Assembly (NCBI GenBank): GCA_020634435.1
Contig: JACKBS010000007.1
Span: forward strand, 62,001-126,000
Reading direction: 5' to 3'
Length of the DNA: 64,000 nt
Source: Ardenticatenaceae bacterium
Lineage (GTDB): Bacteria > Chloroflexota > Anaerolineae > Promineifilales > Promineifilaceae
Shown: piece by piece, positions 8,840 to 17,191 of the stretch
Position numbering within the stretch: the first letter of the stretch is position 1
Layout of the letters: every line of letters starts with the position of its first letter
Program-made: the position numbers and the translations under genes
Notes under the pieces: generated by a model
What the model was told of the DNA's origin: nothing
The model's input: only the letters and a program-made list of their open reading frames with translations
Database searches by the model: none

Positions 8840-9256
8840 ATGAGCGATCAAAACGATTGGAACAAAAAAATCATTGAAGAATTTCGGGCCAATGAAGGCA
8901 AAGTTGGCGGATATTTTGTCAACACGCCGCTGCTTTTGCTGCACACGACCGGGGCCAAAAGTGGCCAGCCCCGCATCAATCCGCTGGCTTATTTGGAAGA
9001 TGGCGATCGTTATGTGATTGTCGCCTCCAAAGGCGGCGCACCAGACAATCCCGACTGGTATTACAACGTCGTGGCCCATCCCGACGTTGAGGTGGAAGTG
9101 GGCACGCAGCAATTCTCAGCCCACGCAGCCGTAGCCGACGAACCAGAACGGTCGGAGCTGTATGAAAAGATGGTGGCTAAAAATCCAGGCTTTGATGAAT
9201 ACCGGCAAAAAACAACGCGCACCATTCCCGTGATTGTGCTAACGCCGAAAGCATAG
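8840..9256 (+). CDS. deazaflavin-dependent nitroreductase family (DDN)
   Basis: A 138-residue split-barrel protein of the DDN (F420-dependent nitroreductase) family. The characteristic segments are LLLLHTTGAKSGQPRINPL (about 32-50), VIVASKGGAPDNPDWYYNVVAHPDVEVE (about 63-90) and a C-terminal TTRTIPVIVL. Proteins of this family use the 5-deazaflavin F420H2 to reduce quinones or xenobiotics. Its presence suggests that the host makes F420, which is plausible for Chloroflexota; no F420 biosynthesis gene is in this window. Confidence 0.9.
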   Translation: MSDQNDWNKKIIEEFRANEGKVGGYFVNTPLLLLHTTGAKSGQPRINPLAYLEDGDRYVIVASKGGAPDNPDWYYNVVAHPDVEVEVGTQQFSAHAAVADEPERSELYEKMVAKNPGFDEYRQKTTRTIPVIVLTPKA

Positions 9257-9288
9257 GAAACGGCCGTTATCAACTAAAGGAGAACAAA

Positions 9289-9606
9289 ATGAACCGCATT
9301 CTGTTAGGAATAGTGGTTGGTCTTGTTTTTGGAATAATCGACGTGCTGCTTATGATCCCTATCTCATTTCCGAACGCAGCTGACAAACGGGTAGCCATGA
9401 CCGGCGCATTTTTTGACCGTTTTGCCATTGGCGTGTTGATTGGCGCAACCAATTTACCCGTGGCGCCCTGGCTACAGGGAATAATTGTCAGCGTTCTGGT
9501 GAGTCTCCCCAGCGCCATCATCACTCGTTCCTATGTTCCGATTTTGGCGATTGGCGCGGTGGGAGGTGCCCTGGCCGGGTTTGTCATTGGCTTATGGGGT
9601 TTATGA
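9289..9606 (+). CDS. small integral membrane protein
   Basis: A 105-residue, very hydrophobic protein with three or four transmembrane segments (about residues 4-26, 42-60, 64-80, 83-103). AAAGGAGAA lies just upstream of the ATG. Its stop overlaps the ATG of the next gene (9603). I do not recognise the family. The pattern GIVVGLVFGIIDVLLMIP resembles small membrane proteins that are widespread but uncharacterised. Confidence 0.75.
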   Translation: MNRILLGIVVGLVFGIIDVLLMIPISFPNAADKRVAMTGAFFDRFAIGVLIGATNLPVAPWLQGIIVSVLVSLPSAIITRSYVPILAIGAVGGALAGFVIGLWGL

Positions 9607-10688
9607 AACTATCCGATATTGCCCAACTGCGACTGCGCTGCCAGCATCTCGCCTCCGCGCCATTGCGTGAGCCGGTTGAGGTGGTGCGGTGGTTAACGGC
9701 CGTTCAAGCTCAGGATTTTTACGGGGCCAAATGGGCGCTCGGCCTGCGTCTGCCCCATATGGTGGAGGCCGATTTGGACGCCGCCTACAACGTTGGGGCC
9801 ATCCTGCGCACCCACGTGCTGCGCCCCACCTGGCACTTTGTCGCCCCAGAAGACATTCGCTGGCTGCTCCAGTTAACGGCTCCACGGGTTCATATGCGCT
9901 GCGGCACAGGGTATCGCCAGTTGGATTTGGACGAAGCCACGCGCCAGCGCTGCTACCAGGTAATGATTCAGGCGCTGGAGGGCGGCAAACATCTCACTCG
10001 CCATGAATTGGGCGCGGCGTTGACACAAGCTGGCATCAAAAATGCCGAATCAGGCCGTCGGCTCACGTATATCGTGATGAGCGCCGAGCTGGACGGCATT
10101 TTGTGCAGCGGCCCCCGGCGCGGCAACCAGTTCACCTACGCCTTGCTGGATGAATGGGTGGCGCCCGCCCAAGAACGAACCCCCGACGAAGCGCTGGCCG
10201 AACTCACCCGGCGTTTCTTTTTGAGCCACGGGCCAGCGACTGAGTATGATTTTGCCAATTGGTCGGGATTAACGTTAGCAGACGGCCGTACTGGCCTGAG
10301 CATCGTGCACAAAGAGCTGGACCAGGCAGAAATCGACGGCCAAACGTACTGGTTTTCCCCTGAAATCCCACCTGAAATGGAACGGCCGTCCCGCGCCTAC
10401 ATCCTCTCAGTTTTTGATGAATATTTCATCGGCTACAAAGATCGCCAGGCCATCATGGACGAAGCGGTTGATGCTCGGCTAGGCAATCTGGGCAATGCGC
10501 TGACGTACATTTTGGTGCTGGATGGGCAGGTCATCGGCACCTGCCGCCGCACGTTGCAGAAGAACAGTCTAACGATTGAAGTCACCAGCTATCGCATCTT
10601 GACCCTAAACGAGAAACAGGCCCTGGCCGACGCCGCTCAGCGATTTGGTGCATTTTTGAAACTACAGGTAGAACTCGGCTGGCAATAA
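9603..10688 (+). CDS. winged-helix DNA-binding-domain protein (HTH_42)
   Basis: About 361 residues of the HTH_42 (winged helix DNA-binding domain, YcaQ/AlkZ-related) family. Hallmarks are RLRCQHL, VVRWLTAVQAQDFYGAKWALGLRL near the N-terminus, RTHVLRPTWHFVAPEDIRWLLQLTAPR, and late GFVIGTCRR-like TCRRTL. AlkZ/YcaQ members are DNA glycosylases that unhook crosslinks through a QxQ/QxD motif; AVQAQD here (about residue 36) fits the QxQ type. The ATG overlaps the upstream stop by 4 bp. A repair role fits the proximity to uvrA but is an inference. Confidence 0.85.
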   Translation: MKLSDIAQLRLRCQHLASAPLREPVEVVRWLTAVQAQDFYGAKWALGLRLPHMVEADLDAAYNVGAILRTHVLRPTWHFVAPEDIRWLLQLTAPRVHMRCGTGYRQLDLDEATRQRCYQVMIQALEGGKHLTRHELGAALTQAGIKNAESGRRLTYIVMSAELDGILCSGPRRGNQFTYALLDEWVAPAQERTPDEALAELTRRFFLSHGPATEYDFANWSGLTLADGRTGLSIVHKELDQAEIDGQTYWFSPEIPPEMERPSRAYILSVFDEYFIGYKDRQAIMDEAVDARLGNLGNALTYILVLDGQVIGTCRRTLQKNSLTIEVTSYRILTLNEKQALADAAQRFGAFLKLQVELGWQ

Positions 10689-10716
10689 AGTAATTCTGGC
10701 CTGGTAGAGGTAACGT

Positions 10717-11178
10717 ATGGGCATTACCCAGACAGAGATAGAAGAAGTGCTGCACATGCTGGCTGAAACACCTGAACGCATTACGGCCGTTGCGCAAACC
10801 CTTTCCCCGACGCAACTCCAGATCAAACCAGATGCCGAAGCATGGTCCGTCAACGAAATTTTGGCTCACCTGCGTGCCTGCGTCGATGTGTGGAGCAAAG
10901 ATATCGACGCCATGCTCACTCAAGATTCGCCCACACTGCGCTACCTCTCCCCACGCACTTACATGCGCAAAACCAATTATGCCACTCTGGAATTTGCGCC
11001 TTCCTTCCAGATTTTCTGCGTGCAACGGGAAGCGCTGCTGAAAAAGCTGCACACTCTAACCCTGGCCGAGTGGGCTCGCGATGCCGAAATCAAAGGACGG
11101 CGAAATACCGTTTTTAGCCACGTCCGGCGCATGGCGCGGCACGAATCGGGCCATTGTGACCAGATTGAATCACTATAA
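10717..11178 (+). CDS. DinB-fold protein (third of four)
   Basis: A 153-residue DinB_2-type protein. It shows the typical opening helix with PERITAVAQTL, then WSVNEILAHLRACVDVW (metal His in AHL), and a closing RRMARHESGHCDQIESL with an HESGH pair. It follows the winged-helix gene by 28 bp in the same direction. As with its paralogues the reaction is unknown; family members act as thiol transferases or isomerases. Confidence 0.85.
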   Translation: MGITQTEIEEVLHMLAETPERITAVAQTLSPTQLQIKPDAEAWSVNEILAHLRACVDVWSKDIDAMLTQDSPTLRYLSPRTYMRKTNYATLEFAPSFQIFCVQREALLKKLHTLTLAEWARDAEIKGRRNTVFSHVRRMARHESGHCDQIESL

Positions 11179-11401
11179 AAAACACCGCTTATGGCATCCC
11201 CGAACAATATCAAGGAACCATCTCCAACAAGTTTTGCCGAGCCACAAACGGCTAAAACAGCCTATCAATTCCTGACAATCCGCTCAACAAGCCGTGACGA
11301 TCGTTAGCGGCTAATCCCCCTGCCCTCAGTAAACTGGAACCACGTACCGGGTAAACTGCTTATCCGGTGCGATCCCACATTTCCACACTGAGGAGGTCTT
11401 T

Positions 11402-12733
11402 ATGACTAAGCAGAACCGCCAGCGTGTACTCATCATGGGTGCCGCTGGTCGCGATTTTCATGACTTTAACACGGCCTTGCGCCACAACGACCAGGTCGAA
11501 GTGGTAGCTTTCACCGCCACGCAGATTCCCAACATAGACGGCCGTCGCTACCCCCCCGAACTGTCCGGGCCACTGTATCCTGAAGGCATTCCCATTTACC
11601 CCGAAAGTCAGCTAGAAGAACTGATTCATCAGCACCAGATTGATGATGTTTACTTCTCCTACTCCGACGTTTCACACGAGTACGTGATGCACATCGCCTC
11701 GCGTGTGCTGGCCGCTGGCGCAGGCTTCCGCCTGATGAACCCACGCCTGACCATGCTCAAATCGACCAAACCTATTGTTTCGGTTTGCGCCGTGCGCACC
11801 GGCTGCGGCAAAAGCCAAACCTCGCGCTACGTGCTCAACGTGCTGCAAAACGAGCTGGGTTACAAAAACGTGGTTGCCGTGCGTCACCCCATGCCCTATG
11901 GCAACCTGGCCGCCCAGGCCGTGCAGCGCTTTGCCACCTATGAAGACATGGACCGGCACGACTGCACCATCGAGGAGCGCGAGGAGTACGAACCGTATGT
12001 GGAGCGCGGCGCAGTCATCTACGCCGGGGTTGATTACGAAGCCATTCTGCGCGAAGCCGAGAAAGAAGCCGACATCATCATCTGGGATGGCGGTAACAAC
12101 GACTTGCCTTTCTATCTGTCTGATCTGCACATTGTGGTAACCGATCCCCATCGACCTGGCCATGAGCTGCGCTACCACCCTGGCGAAACAAACTTGTGTC
12201 TGGCAGCGGCCGTTGTCATCAACAAAGTAGATACGGCCGATTTCCAAAACGTCCTCACCGTGCAAAACAACATCCGCAGCGTAAACCCCAATGCCACCAT
12301 CATCCAGGCCGCGTCGCCCATCTTTGTGGACGATCCAGCCGCCATTCGCGGCAAGCGCGTGCTGGTGGTGGAAGACGGCCCGACCCTCACCCACGGCGAG
12401 ATGGCCTATGGTGCAGGCGTGGTCGCAGCCCAGAAGTTTGGCGCAGCCGAGATTTTGGATCCACGGCCGTTTGCGGTTCGTTCCATTGCCGCTACCTACC
12501 AAAAATACCCTGGCACGGGCGCTGTTTTGCCCGCCATGGGCTACGGCGGTGACCAAATTGCCGATCTGGAAGAAACGATCAACCGCTCCAACGCCGAACT
12601 GGTCATCATCGCCACGCCGATTGATTTGGGCAAGATCATCAACATCAAGCTGCCCAGCCAGCGCGTCCGCTACGAATACCAGGGCATTGGCCAACCAGCG
12701 CTAGCCGATCTGCTCAAAGAACGTTTTGGCTAA
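11402..12733 (+). CDS. cyclic 2,3-diphosphoglycerate-synthase-like P-loop protein
   Basis: A 443-residue protein whose organisation matches the cDPGS family: an N-terminal Rossmann-like segment (VLIMGAAGRDFHDFN, about 9-23), a central P-loop VCAVRTGCGKSQTSRYV (about 128-144), WDGGNNDLPFY (about 216-226), and a C-terminal ATPIDLGKIINI. In Methanothermus the enzyme cyclises 2,3-bisphosphoglycerate with ATP, giving a thermoprotective solute. Bacterial homologues are usually called GTPases and their product is unproven. GAGGAGG lies 8 bases before the ATG. The gene is followed by a strong bidirectional terminator. Confidence 0.8.
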   Translation: MTKQNRQRVLIMGAAGRDFHDFNTALRHNDQVEVVAFTATQIPNIDGRRYPPELSGPLYPEGIPIYPESQLEELIHQHQIDDVYFSYSDVSHEYVMHIASRVLAAGAGFRLMNPRLTMLKSTKPIVSVCAVRTGCGKSQTSRYVLNVLQNELGYKNVVAVRHPMPYGNLAAQAVQRFATYEDMDRHDCTIEEREEYEPYVERGAVIYAGVDYEAILREAEKEADIIIWDGGNNDLPFYLSDLHIVVTDPHRPGHELRYHPGETNLCLAAAVVINKVDTADFQNVLTVQNNIRSVNPNATIIQAASPIFVDDPAAIRGKRVLVVEDGPTLTHGEMAYGAGVVAAQKFGAAEILDPRPFAVRSIAATYQKYPGTGAVLPAMGYGGDQIADLEETINRSNAELVIIATPIDLGKIINIKLPSQRVRYEYQGIGQPALADLLKERFG

Positions 12734-12756
12734 ACGTTTCAATTCACCCATGTGAC

Positions 12757-12803
12757 CCAAACAAAAACAGACCGGGGAAGCACCTCGGTCTGTTTTTGTT
12801 TGG
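12757..12803. terminator. bidirectional rho-independent terminator
   Basis: A stem of about 20 bp (CCAAACAAAAACAGACCG pairing with CGGTCTGTTTTTGTTTGG) encloses a short loop. A-rich and T-rich arms make it work on either strand. It lies between the converging cDPGS-like gene and the subtilase gene. Confidence 0.92.
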
Positions 12804-12887
12804 CCAGCGAGCCGAATCAGGGCACCGACAGCGAACTAAGTTTGATGTGTGGCACTGGGGCAGCTGTTTTGGCTCGATAATCCCCAA

Positions 12888-15668
12888 TTAGCGAATGACA
12901 AGTGGCAGGAAAACCTGATTCACCGCCGCGTTCACCACAATGGACTGTACAGTCGGCGGCGGGCTGCCAAATTCCGTGCTGCTGAGGGAAATAATGTTTT
13001 GCAACACAGTGCCAGGTGCCAGATTTTCAGACAACAAAGCCGGCACAGTGATAATGATCTGCTGGCCTCCAGGCACCGTGAGTCCGCTGGCAATTAGCGG
13101 TGGGCTACCGCCTAAAATGCTCGATATTTCGGTTCCCTGCTCCACCGTCACCTGGCCGTTCAGCAGCAAACCCTCGGCCATCTGGAAATTGATCTCGGTA
13201 TTGGTAGCTTCCGTCGCTTCGTTGTTGGTTACCACAATCTGGAAGGTTACCGCATCACCAGGCTGCGGATTTTCTTTGTCGATGAGCTGCACCGCGCTTA
13301 AGCCGGGAGGCGGTACGGGCACGCAATTCAGGCTGATGTCATCCAAAGCATAGCCATCACCACCAGAGAGATTGCCGGGCGTAAAGGAAAAATTATCGTG
13401 GAAGGCAAATTTAATCTGAAAGTGATCAGTCACACTCAGGTCATTGGCCACGGCAGCGGCAACCAAATCAACCTGCCCTTGCTGAAAATCTTCGTGGTAG
13501 ATACCTTCAAAATTGTAGACCTTAACCCACGCATCATCTTGCTGCGACCGCATAAACACGCCGTCATAGGCGGCATCGTACTCGTCGCCTAAGTCAAACC
13601 AGCTAAAGTCCAATACGGCTTCGGCCTGCCCGGTTAAATCGGCCGTAAGAATGAGCGCCGCGTCGGAAACAGCCATTCCATTAACGCTGTCATCCAAAAT
13701 GGCGCTGTAGCTGCCGCTGTGCGCTAGGGCATCGAGCACCTGCACACGACCTTCGTAGGTAACGGCCGTTTCCCATGCCGAACCAATCACGCCACTCTCA
13801 AACCCTTCACTAAAACCACAGCCAACCACCTCGGTAATGGTCAAAACTGTCTGCGCTTGCCGCGCTTCGTCCAACGTAGTGGAGCTAGCTGAAGCCGCAA
13901 AGCTAATCTGCCCAGCCGTCGCTGTATCTGCCACTGTCAAAGTAATCGTCCGGCTGAGTGATTGGTCATAATCGAGCGTCTGGCCCGTGTTCCAGGTAAT
14001 CGTATTATTGACCACCACCGCATCAGCGCTCAAAGAGGTGGGATCAAGCGCCAAATTAGCGGGCAATACTGCCGACAGAGCAACTTGAGCAGCAGTCTTT
14101 AATGTGTCGTTACGCGCCTCAATGGTCAGCACCGTGCTTTCACCCGGCAGCAAGTAGCTCTTTGCCGGGGTAACACTCACCGTCAGCCCAGAAACATACT
14201 CGTTAATCGCGTTATTAACGTTAATGCGCGCCAAATCGTCAACCGTTCCACCGCTGCGATTATCGTCCACGCGCACGGCCCCGGCCTGGAAGGCGGCTAT
14301 TGCCTCATCGACCGAAGCGCCGGGCACGGCTTGTTTAAATACCGCCCAGGCACCCGTCACGTGCGGGGTAGCCATCGAGGTACCCTGTTTAATGGCAGCA
14401 CCGCCAGGAACGGCCGCATAAATGCTTACACCGGGAGCCAAAAAATCCAAAATCGAAGCCACGTTGGAGAAGGAGGCAATATTGTCGCTGTCATCGGTGG
14501 CTCCCACGCTAATGGCAGATGAAATACACGCCGGGGCGCTGATGCTGTTGGTATAACCAGAATTGCCGGATGCAATGACGGTGGCAATGCCCACTGCCCG
14601 CAAATTGTCGATGGCAGCTTTGCGGGCATCCAAATCACAAGCTTCGGTAGAGCTACCGCTGCCCAAACTCAGGTTCACGCTGGCAATATTATACGTGTTG
14701 CGCAGTTCATAAATATGCTCCAACGCCAAAATCTGGTCGCTGGTATAGCTGAGCATGCAGCTGCTAAATCCCCCACAGCTTGTGGTGCTGGTAAACAGCG
14801 AAAACACCTGTACCGCAATGATGTTGGCATCAGGGGCCACGCCAACGATAGTGCTGCCATTGTCCCCGGCGGCAATGCTGGCCACATGAGTACCGTGGCT
14901 GCAATCAGACTGCGCTTTGGTGTTGGTGGGACCAGCAGCGTCCGTACAGTCTACACCTGAACCTGGAGCGGTTGATTCTTCAACACCACCAGGGCAAACG
15001 GTTGTGACCGTGGTGCCGCTGGTGGTAGAAAAGCAGCCTTCGGCCACAATCCGGCTGCCGCCCGTGTTGAAGGCTGGGTGGTCTGTATCCACGCCGGTGT
15101 CCAAAATGGCCACGGTTTGCCCAGCGCCGGTATACCCGGCGGCCCACGCCTGGTCGCCACCAATGACGGGCACGCTGCTGCTGAGAGAGGGAGGGGAAGC
15201 CACATCCTCTTCAATGGCCACTACCTGTGGCAGGCTAGCCAGAGTCTCTAAAGCAGCGGCGTCTAGTTCAAGAGCCATATAGGGGATGTATTTGTAAGCG
15301 GCGATAACTTCCGTGTTCGTTGCAGCCAACCCATCCAGCACGGATTCCTGCAATCCATCAATACCTAGCTGCTGGGAACGCACGGCCTGAATACCTTGCA
15401 AGTCACCTTCTGGTTGGAAGGGCGTGTCTAGCTGAACCAGCACGCGCACGGTGCCGCCATCTTCAGCTTCAGCCATCAATTGAGCAAAATCATCTGAAGG
15501 AAATACAGGGCTAGCCTGAGCCGCAACGGCCGTTCCTTGCACCACCATTCCCCCCAAAAGCAAACTTACCAACATCCCCACAAAATAGACAAACGCACGA
15601 ACGCTCACGGCGTGATTTTTGGCCAACTTCACAATCGCACCCCATTCAACAGCAAGCCAACCCGGCAT
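12888..15668 (-). CDS. secreted S8 (subtilisin-like) serine protease
   Basis: A 926-residue exported protease. A hydrophobic signal segment (about 27-50) is followed by an inhibitor_I9-like propeptide and the S8 domain, with the catalytic triad Asp190 (AILDTGVDTDHP), His258 (SHGTHVAS) and Ser431 (GTSMATPHV). Several cysteines suggest disulphides. From about residue 510 a DUF11-like beta repeat (SVTPAKSYLLPGESTVLTI), a jelly-roll-like region and a second DUF11-like repeat (VQLIDKENPQPGDAVTFQIVV) lead to a short tail QVFLPLVIR, common on surface proteins of Chloroflexota. The ATG at 15668 lacks a ribosome site; GTG 15632, after GGGGTG, may be the true start. Confidence 0.93.
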   Translation of the reverse strand: MPGWLAVEWGAIVKLAKNHAVSVRAFVYFVGMLVSLLLGGMVVQGTAVAAQASPVFPSDDFAQLMAEAEDGGTVRVLVQLDTPFQPEGDLQGIQAVRSQQLGIDGLQESVLDGLAATNTEVIAAYKYIPYMALELDAAALETLASLPQVVAIEEDVASPPSLSSSVPVIGGDQAWAAGYTGAGQTVAILDTGVDTDHPAFNTGGSRIVAEGCFSTTSGTTVTTVCPGGVEESTAPGSGVDCTDAAGPTNTKAQSDCSHGTHVASIAAGDNGSTIVGVAPDANIIAVQVFSLFTSTTSCGGFSSCMLSYTSDQILALEHIYELRNTYNIASVNLSLGSGSSTEACDLDARKAAIDNLRAVGIATVIASGNSGYTNSISAPACISSAISVGATDDSDNIASFSNVASILDFLAPGVSIYAAVPGGAAIKQGTSMATPHVTGAWAVFKQAVPGASVDEAIAAFQAGAVRVDDNRSGGTVDDLARINVNNAINEYVSGLTVSVTPAKSYLLPGESTVLTIEARNDTLKTAAQVALSAVLPANLALDPTSLSADAVVVNNTITWNTGQTLDYDQSLSRTITLTVADTATAGQISFAASASSTTLDEARQAQTVLTITEVVGCGFSEGFESGVIGSAWETAVTYEGRVQVLDALAHSGSYSAILDDSVNGMAVSDAALILTADLTGQAEAVLDFSWFDLGDEYDAAYDGVFMRSQQDDAWVKVYNFEGIYHEDFQQGQVDLVAAAVANDLSVTDHFQIKFAFHDNFSFTPGNLSGGDGYALDDISLNCVPVPPPGLSAVQLIDKENPQPGDAVTFQIVVTNNEATEATNTEINFQMAEGLLLNGQVTVEQGTEISSILGGSPPLIASGLTVPGGQQIIITVPALLSENLAPGTVLQNIISLSSTEFGSPPPTVQSIVVNAAVNQVFLPLVIR

Positions 15669-16076
15669 AGGCTGACGGCTGATCTTGTTTTTTTTGAACC
15701 CGTTTGGAAAAGGCTCCCACCCTTCCGCAGTGGTTATAAAAAATTGACGGATAATGCTTCCTACCCGTCAAAGCATAAAATTATCATAAACTTTTTTCAT
15801 TTAGGGCGATATAGTTCATCCGTCCTGTCACCACTGAGAGCCAGGCACACCGGGCAAACATTGTTAACAAGCAGACCATACTTTATAATCCGCTCAATGG
15901 TTGCTTGGAAACAGTTTGGCATGACTCACACAAGGTACGCAGCACAATCGGTTGTGTGTCAGCCAGCCGATAAAATATCGGCGCTTGGGTTTTACAGCTT
16001 TAGCAGCAGTTGCTGAGGCTACCTGGGCCAGCCAAAAGAGTGCAGAGCGCCGTACACAAAAGGAGACACAACGCTT
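15669..16076. other. 408-bp divergent intergenic region
   Basis: It separates the subtilase from the M42 peptidase. An inverted repeat TTGACGG/CCGTCAA with a 14-bp loop lies at 15744-15771 and could be an operator. A good promoter for the rightward gene is at 15871-15899. No coding potential was seen. Confidence 0.45.
15871..15899 (+). promoter_or_regulatory. sigma-70-type promoter for the M42 peptidase gene
   Basis: TTGTTA (15871-15876) and TATAAT (15894-15899) are separated by 17 bp, matching the vegetative consensus. The transcript would begin near 15906, giving a leader of about 170 nt before the gene at 16077. Confidence 0.6.
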
Positions 16077-17132
16077 ATGCTGCCAACGGTCAATGTAGAT
16101 GGGATGGTTGAGTTCTTAACGGAGCTGCTGAATATTCCTAGCCCAACCGGGGATACGGATCGCGCCATTGCCTGGGTTGACAATCAATTCCGAGCGCAGT
16201 TTGCGGAACAAGGTATCACCACCCAGCGCACGCCAAAAGGATTGCTGGTAGCTCGTTGGCCCGGCCAAAAAAGCGACGCGCCGCGCGCCCTAACTGCTCA
16301 CGTAGACACGTTGGGTGCTATGGTACGGCAGATCAAGAGAAACGGCCGTCTACGCATGACCCAGTTAGGCGGCTGGAGTTGGACCTCAGTCGAAGGCGAA
16401 GGAGTTACCATCTTTGCCAGCAACGGCCAAACCTATCGAGGCACCATCTTGCCCACTCACGCTTCCATCCACGCCCACACCAGCAAAGATCGCGCCCTAC
16501 CTCGCGACGACACCAACATGGAAGTGCGCATTGACGCCCACACAACCTCCGACAAAGAAACAGAAGAATTGGGCATTCGCGTTGGCGACGTGATTGCCTT
16601 TGATCCTCGCGTTGAGGTGAGCGATACGGGCTTTATTCGTTCGCGCCACCTGGACGACAAAGCCAGTGTTGCCTGCATGTACGGGGCGATGCTGGCCCTG
16701 GCCGATGCGGGCCTTCAGCCGATTCAGGACACCTATTTCCACATCAGCAACTACGAAGAAGTGGGGCATGGAGCCGCGACTGGTTTCCCCGCTAACCTGG
16801 CCGATCTAATTTCGATAGACATGGCCGTAGTTGCGCCACAACAAACCTCAGATGAATATTCGGTGACGATCTGTGCCAAAGATTCGGCGGGACCGTACCA
16901 TATGCAGCTGCGCCGTGAGCTGGAGGGGCTGGCACAGGCCAATGAGCTGCGTTACGCCACGGACATCTATCCGTACTACGGCTCAGACGGTGAAGCGTTC
17001 TGGCGGGCAGGTGGCGATGTACGCATGGGGCTTATTGGCCCCGGCGTCGATGCCTCGCACCATTACGAACGCACTCACCGCGATGCGCTGGATAACACGG
17101 CCAAATTGATTCTGGCCTATTTACTTTCTTAA
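16077..17132 (+). CDS. M42-family metallopeptidase
   Basis: A 351-residue aminopeptidase/cellulase-type (M42, related to M20) dinuclear zinc enzyme. Expected ligands and catalytic residues are visible: TAHVDTLGAMV (about 73-83), RHLDDKASV (about 191-199), NYEEVGHGA (about 225-233), SIDMAVV, and a terminal SHHYERTHRDA. It is predicted cytosolic, with no signal peptide. AAAGGAGAC lies 12 bp upstream of the ATG. M42 enzymes usually trim N-terminal residues from peptides. Some relatives accompany osmolyte operons, but nothing of that kind is adjacent here. Confidence 0.9.
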   Translation: MLPTVNVDGMVEFLTELLNIPSPTGDTDRAIAWVDNQFRAQFAEQGITTQRTPKGLLVARWPGQKSDAPRALTAHVDTLGAMVRQIKRNGRLRMTQLGGWSWTSVEGEGVTIFASNGQTYRGTILPTHASIHAHTSKDRALPRDDTNMEVRIDAHTTSDKETEELGIRVGDVIAFDPRVEVSDTGFIRSRHLDDKASVACMYGAMLALADAGLQPIQDTYFHISNYEEVGHGAATGFPANLADLISIDMAVVAPQQTSDEYSVTICAKDSAGPYHMQLRRELEGLAQANELRYATDIYPYYGSDGEAFWRAGGDVRMGLIGPGVDASHHYERTHRDALDNTAKLILAYLLS

Positions 17133-17191
17133 CGCCCACCGGGCACCAAATTGACGCGACTTCCTATTACAAATGTAGGAGATTGAATTGT

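Noticed and set aside
11672..12694. 340-residue reverse frame opposite the cDPGS-like gene
   Set aside because: It is a high-GC shadow of a conserved gene, without a ribosome site.
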